Source of the DNA: Bacillota bacterium
GTDB taxonomy: Bacteria > Bacillota > Clostridia > Acetivibrionales > DSM-1351
Reading direction: 5' to 3'
Assembly (NCBI GenBank): GCA_023426005.1
Contig: JAFABO010000027.1
Coordinates: 1 to 7,177, forward strand
DNA: 7,177 nt
Numbering within the stretch: position 1 is the stretch's first letter; each line of letters begins with the position of its first letter. The notes below the pieces were generated by a model, which was not told the origin of the DNA, made no database searches, and was given only the letters and a program-made list of their open reading frames with translations. A program made the position numbers and the translations under genes. Below are positions 5,513 through 7,177 of the stretch, in pieces.

Positions 5513-6769
5513 TCATTTGTCGCCTGTGTCAATTTCAAGACCGGAAATATGCCTTCTTATCATATCAAAAACATGCAGAGCCGTGATAGTTCTGATCCTC
5601 TTCCTGTTTCCCAGCAGCCGGAGTTCTTTTGTAACAGTACCCTTTTCAGAGAAAAGACCTATATACACCAGGCCCACCGGCTTCTGGGGTGTGCCTCCAT
5701 CAGGGCCCGCTATGCCGGTAACGGCTACTCCGATGTCGGTCTTTAATCTGCTTCTGACCCCCGCGGCCATTTCCCCGGCTGTCTGGCGGCTCACAGCCCC
5801 ATGCTGCAGCAGGGTTTCTTTTTTAACCCCGAGGTATTCTTCTTTTGCATCATTTGAATAAGTTACCGCACCGCCCATAAATACACCTGATATACCCGGT
5901 ATGTCGGTCAGCATTTGAGAAATGAGGCCGCCGGTACAGGATTCGGCTGTTGCCAGGGTAAGTTTGTGCCTGGATAAAAGCTCTGCCGCCACCTGGTCAA
6001 GAGTGTGATCTTCTTCCGAATACAGACTGTCACCGGTTCTTTTCCTTATTTCCTCAATAACCGGCCGTAGCAGCATTTCAGCATCCTTCCCCCGTTCAAC
6101 CCTGGCAGATACTCTTATGGTTACTTCCCCCTCCTTGGCATAGGTCGCTATGGTAGGATTCGTCTGCCCCTCGATCAGATCCAGGATTTTTGTCTCCATG
6201 GCGGATTCGCCTATCCCAAACACCCTCAGGAACTTCGATTCTATGGTATAGCTGCTCCTATCCCTGAAATAGGGAAATACAAAGTCATCAAACATCGGTT
6301 TCATTTCGGACGGAGGGCCGGGCAGCATTACAATTACCTTTTCACCCTGCTCTATTATACAGCCCGGAGCGGTACCGTTATTATTTTTGAGTACTGTGCA
6401 GTTCTCAGGCATATACGCCTGTTTTTCATTATTATGTGTCATTTCCCTGCCGATTTTTTTAAAAAATGCTTTGATGGCATCAAGGCTTTCCTGATGGAGT
6501 ACAAGTCTTCTGCCGCATATCTCTGAAATGGTTTCCTTTGTCAGATCGTCCTGGGTGGGACCAAGGCCTCCCGTCGCAATTACCACATCACATCTCTCCA
6601 ATGCAAGTTCCAGGCTCTCTCTCAATCTTCCGGGATTGTCTCCCACCACACTGTGGTAGTAAACACTGATGCCGACATCCGGCAGCTTTGAAGACAGGTA
6701 CTGTGCATTTGTATTTACAATCTGCCCCATGAGCAGTTCGGTTCCAACAGCTAATATTTCTGCTTTCAA
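5513..6769 (-). CDS. cinA: CinA-family protein: N-terminal MoCF-type (COG1058) domain fused to C-terminal NMN deamidase (PncC) domain
   Basis: A 418-residue two-domain protein of normal length. Residues 1-170 or so form the MoCF-like domain, with AVGTELLMGQIVNTN near the start, ATGGLGPTQDD (65-75) and LPGPPSEM (149-156); in studied homologues this domain hydrolyses ADP-ribose or related pyrophosphates. Residues about 250-410 form the PncC-type domain, with AESCTGG (265-271) and VTGIAGPDGG (330-339), which deamidates nicotinamide mononucleotide to feed NAD recycling. Both sets of motifs look intact. The start is TTG, giving the family-typical MKAEILAVGTELL; AAGGAGA lies about 10 nt upstream. 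An ATG 8 bases further upstream is out of frame. In Firmicutes cinA is often followed directly by recA and named for competence induction. Here murJ separates the two, and no LexA or ComK-like box is evident, so that role should not be assumed. Confidence 0.95.
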   Translation of the reverse strand: MKAEILAVGTELLMGQIVNTNAQYLSSKLPDVGISVYYHSVVGDNPGRLRESLELALERCDVVIATGGLGPTQDDLTKETISEICGRRLVLHQESLDAIKAFFKKIGREMTHNNEKQAYMPENCTVLKNNNGTAPGCIIEQGEKVIVMLPGPPSEMKPMFDDFVFPYFRDRSSYTIESKFLRVFGIGESAMETKILDLIEGQTNPTIATYAKEGEVTIRVSARVERGKDAEMLLRPVIEEIRKRTGDSLYSEEDHTLDQVAAELLSRHKLTLATAESCTGGLISQMLTDIPGISGVFMGGAVTYSNDAKEEYLGVKKETLLQHGAVSRQTAGEMAAGVRSRLKTDIGVAVTGIAGPDGGTPQKPVGLVYIGLFSEKGTVTKELRLLGNRKRIRTITALHVFDMIRRHISGLEIDTGDK

Positions 6770-6837
6770 CTACAGTCATCTCCTTATAGTTTTTGGTACA
6801 GCAAAACAAAGTAAAACTAATTATTATTTCTTTAAAT

Positions 6838-6855
6838 ATTATACCAACCTGTTGG
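6838..6855 (-). promoter_or_regulatory. cinA promoter: extended -10 with adjoining 12-bp dyad
   Basis: The minus strand has TATAAT (6838-6843) preceded by TGG, an extended -10 (TGnTATAAT). At the -35 distance only weak matches such as TTACTT occur, which is tolerated by extended -10 promoters. Directly against the -10 is a perfect inverted repeat, CCAAC-AG-GTTGG (6844-6855), where RNA polymerase contacts the spacer. It could be an operator for an unidentified repressor. The predicted leader is about 60 nt. Confidence 0.6.
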
Positions 6856-6869
6856 CAAAAAGTAAGCTG

Positions 6870-6911
6870 TTAATGAATAAAAAGATTAACAAAGGTTAAT
6901 GAAATTAATGA
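6870..6911. repeat. Cluster of TTAATGA/TTAACA direct repeats upstream of the cinA promoter
   Basis: TTAATGA occurs at 6870-6876, 6896-6902 and 6905-6911, with a related TTAACA at 6886-6891, all in the same orientation. The last three start about 10 and 9 bases apart, close to one helical turn. This resembles repeated half-sites for a response regulator (Bacillus PhoP boxes are TTAACA-like). In such AT-rich DNA chance repetition or an UP-like element is also possible. Confidence 0.3.
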
Positions 6912-6980
6912 GATAACACCTGAGGCCGGGAAAAAACTTTAAGAATTCAGAACTGATCGGTGCTGAAATATGTTGTATAG

Positions 6981-7008
6981 ATTATACCATATAACCCATA
7001 AAATACAA
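6981..7008 (-). promoter_or_regulatory. Second candidate minus-strand promoter, about 140 bp upstream of the cinA promoter
   Basis: The minus strand reads TTGTAT (7003-7008), a 16-nt spacer and TATAAT (6981-6986) preceded by TGG, again an extended -10. If active it would give cinA a leader of about 205 nt, or drive a small RNA. A weak hairpin (TTCAG/CTGAA) and a T-run lie shortly downstream, but no clear terminator. The call rests on promoter motifs alone. Confidence 0.35.
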
Positions 7009-7067
7009 TAGTAATAACTTTTTTCAGCAATAGCTTCCTGCTACTATTATATTTTACCAATCCGTTA

Positions 7068-7073
7068 TATAAT
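7068..7073 (+). promoter_or_regulatory. Candidate -10 box for the plus-strand dehydrogenase-like gene
   Basis: A perfect TATAAT lies 48 bases before the ATG at 7122. The sequence at the -35 distance (TATTAT, 7045-7050) is a poor match, so either the promoter is activator-dependent or this box is fortuitous in AT-rich DNA. Confidence 0.35.
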
Positions 7074-7121
7074 AGTTCTATAGTTCTTAAACTTTAAAAT
7101 TATCTTTCGGGAGGAATTTTC

Positions 7122-7177
7122 ATGAAAGCTTTATTTATCGGTGGTACAGGTACAATCAGCACTGCTATTTCAAGTTC
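7122..7177 (+). CDS. NAD(P)-binding Rossmann protein, probable NAD-dependent epimerase/dehydratase (5' end only)
   Basis: Eighteen codons are visible, starting MKALFIGGTGTISTAI. A first beta strand (KALFIGG) running into GGTGTIS is the dinucleotide-binding start of extended short-chain dehydrogenases and NAD-dependent epimerases. The third glycine of the usual GxxGxxG is Ser, a variant found in some atypical SDR proteins. The ATG is well supported by GGGAGG at 7109-7114, 7 nt upstream. It is transcribed divergently from cinA, so it belongs to a different transcription unit. The substrate, and even whether the protein is an epimerase, a reductase or a regulatory NmrA-like protein, cannot be told from this fragment. 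Confidence 0.65.
   Translation, partial: MKALFIGGTGTISTAISS

Larger units (their letters stand above)
6770..7121. other. Divergent promoter region between cinA and the plus-strand dehydrogenase-like gene
   Basis: This 352-bp AT-rich region has no convincing gene. From left to right it holds the cinA ribosome binding site (6779-6785), an extended -10 promoter for cinA with an adjoining dyad, a cluster of TTAATGA-like repeats, a second candidate minus-strand promoter near 6981-7008, and the plus-strand -10 and GGGAGG site (7109-7114) of the right-hand gene. A GC-richer patch (about 6917-6932) and a small TAGC/GCTA hairpin near 7031-7043 have no assignment. Confidence 0.6.

Noticed and set aside
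5498..5746. Plus-strand open frame of 82 codons, antisense to the cinA 3' end, with AAAGGAG about 10 nt before its ATG
   Set aside because: The ribosome binding site looks real, but the frame lies inside the well-supported cinA coding region, its translation has no recognisable domain, and no promoter is seen before it. Most likely fortuitous.
6588..6899. Overlapping frames on both strands near the cinA start (6588-6809 minus, 6669-6899 plus)
   Set aside because: The minus-strand frame could use an ATG at the cinA ribosome binding site, but the conserved CinA sequence is in the TTG frame. The plus-strand frame is antisense to the cinA 5' end and has no family features.
1..7177. Search by eye for CRISPR arrays, IS ends, tRNA or rRNA genes, prophage or toxin-antitoxin genes
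   Set aside because: No regularly spaced repeats, transposase motifs, tRNA cloverleaf sequences or phage-like frames were seen; the window is almost filled by conserved core genes.

Overview
The window is a stretch of bacterial housekeeping chromosome, most likely from a low-to-moderate-GC Firmicute of the class Clostridia. The grounds are a Firmicute-type RecA with a short acidic tail, strong AGGAGG-type ribosome binding sites, AT-rich intergenic DNA with sigma-A-like promoters, a GAAC-N4-GTTC (Bacillus/Clostridium-type) LexA operator, and a rimO-pgsA / cinA / recA / recX neighbourhood typical of that class. The placement resembles cellulolytic Clostridia such as Ruminiclostridium or Acetivibrio, but genus assignment is inference.

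All complete genes lie on the minus strand, so transcription runs from right to left: cinA (5513-6769), murJ (3796-5382), recA (2680-3714), recX (1769-2389), rimO (139-1467), then the first ten codons of pgsA (1-32). At the right edge a plus-strand gene begins (7122 onward), an NAD(P)-binding short-chain dehydrogenase/epimerase-like protein. It is divergent from cinA across a 352-bp promoter region.

Functionally the window mixes DNA repair (recA and its modulator recX), cell-wall precursor export (murJ), nucleotide-pool repair or salvage (cinA), ribosomal protein S12 modification (rimO) and phospholipid synthesis (pgsA). recA has its own promoter with a LexA operator over the expected transcription start, so it should respond to SOS even if murJ transcripts also read into it. 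A long hairpin follows recA, and a second structured element precedes recX. rimO has its own consensus-like promoter and probably carries pgsA with it. cinA has an extended -10 promoter and may share transcription with murJ.

I found no phage, IS element, CRISPR array, toxin-antitoxin pair, defence system or biosynthetic cluster. The less ordinary signals are in the non-coding DNA and in one protein. Two tandem hairpins sit directly before the ribosome binding sites of both pgsA and murJ and share the core CGCATAGCG. A 50-nt two-tier structure lies just before recX. MurJ appears to lack two of the arginines considered essential in well-studied homologues. Three of the five complete genes start with GTG or TTG.
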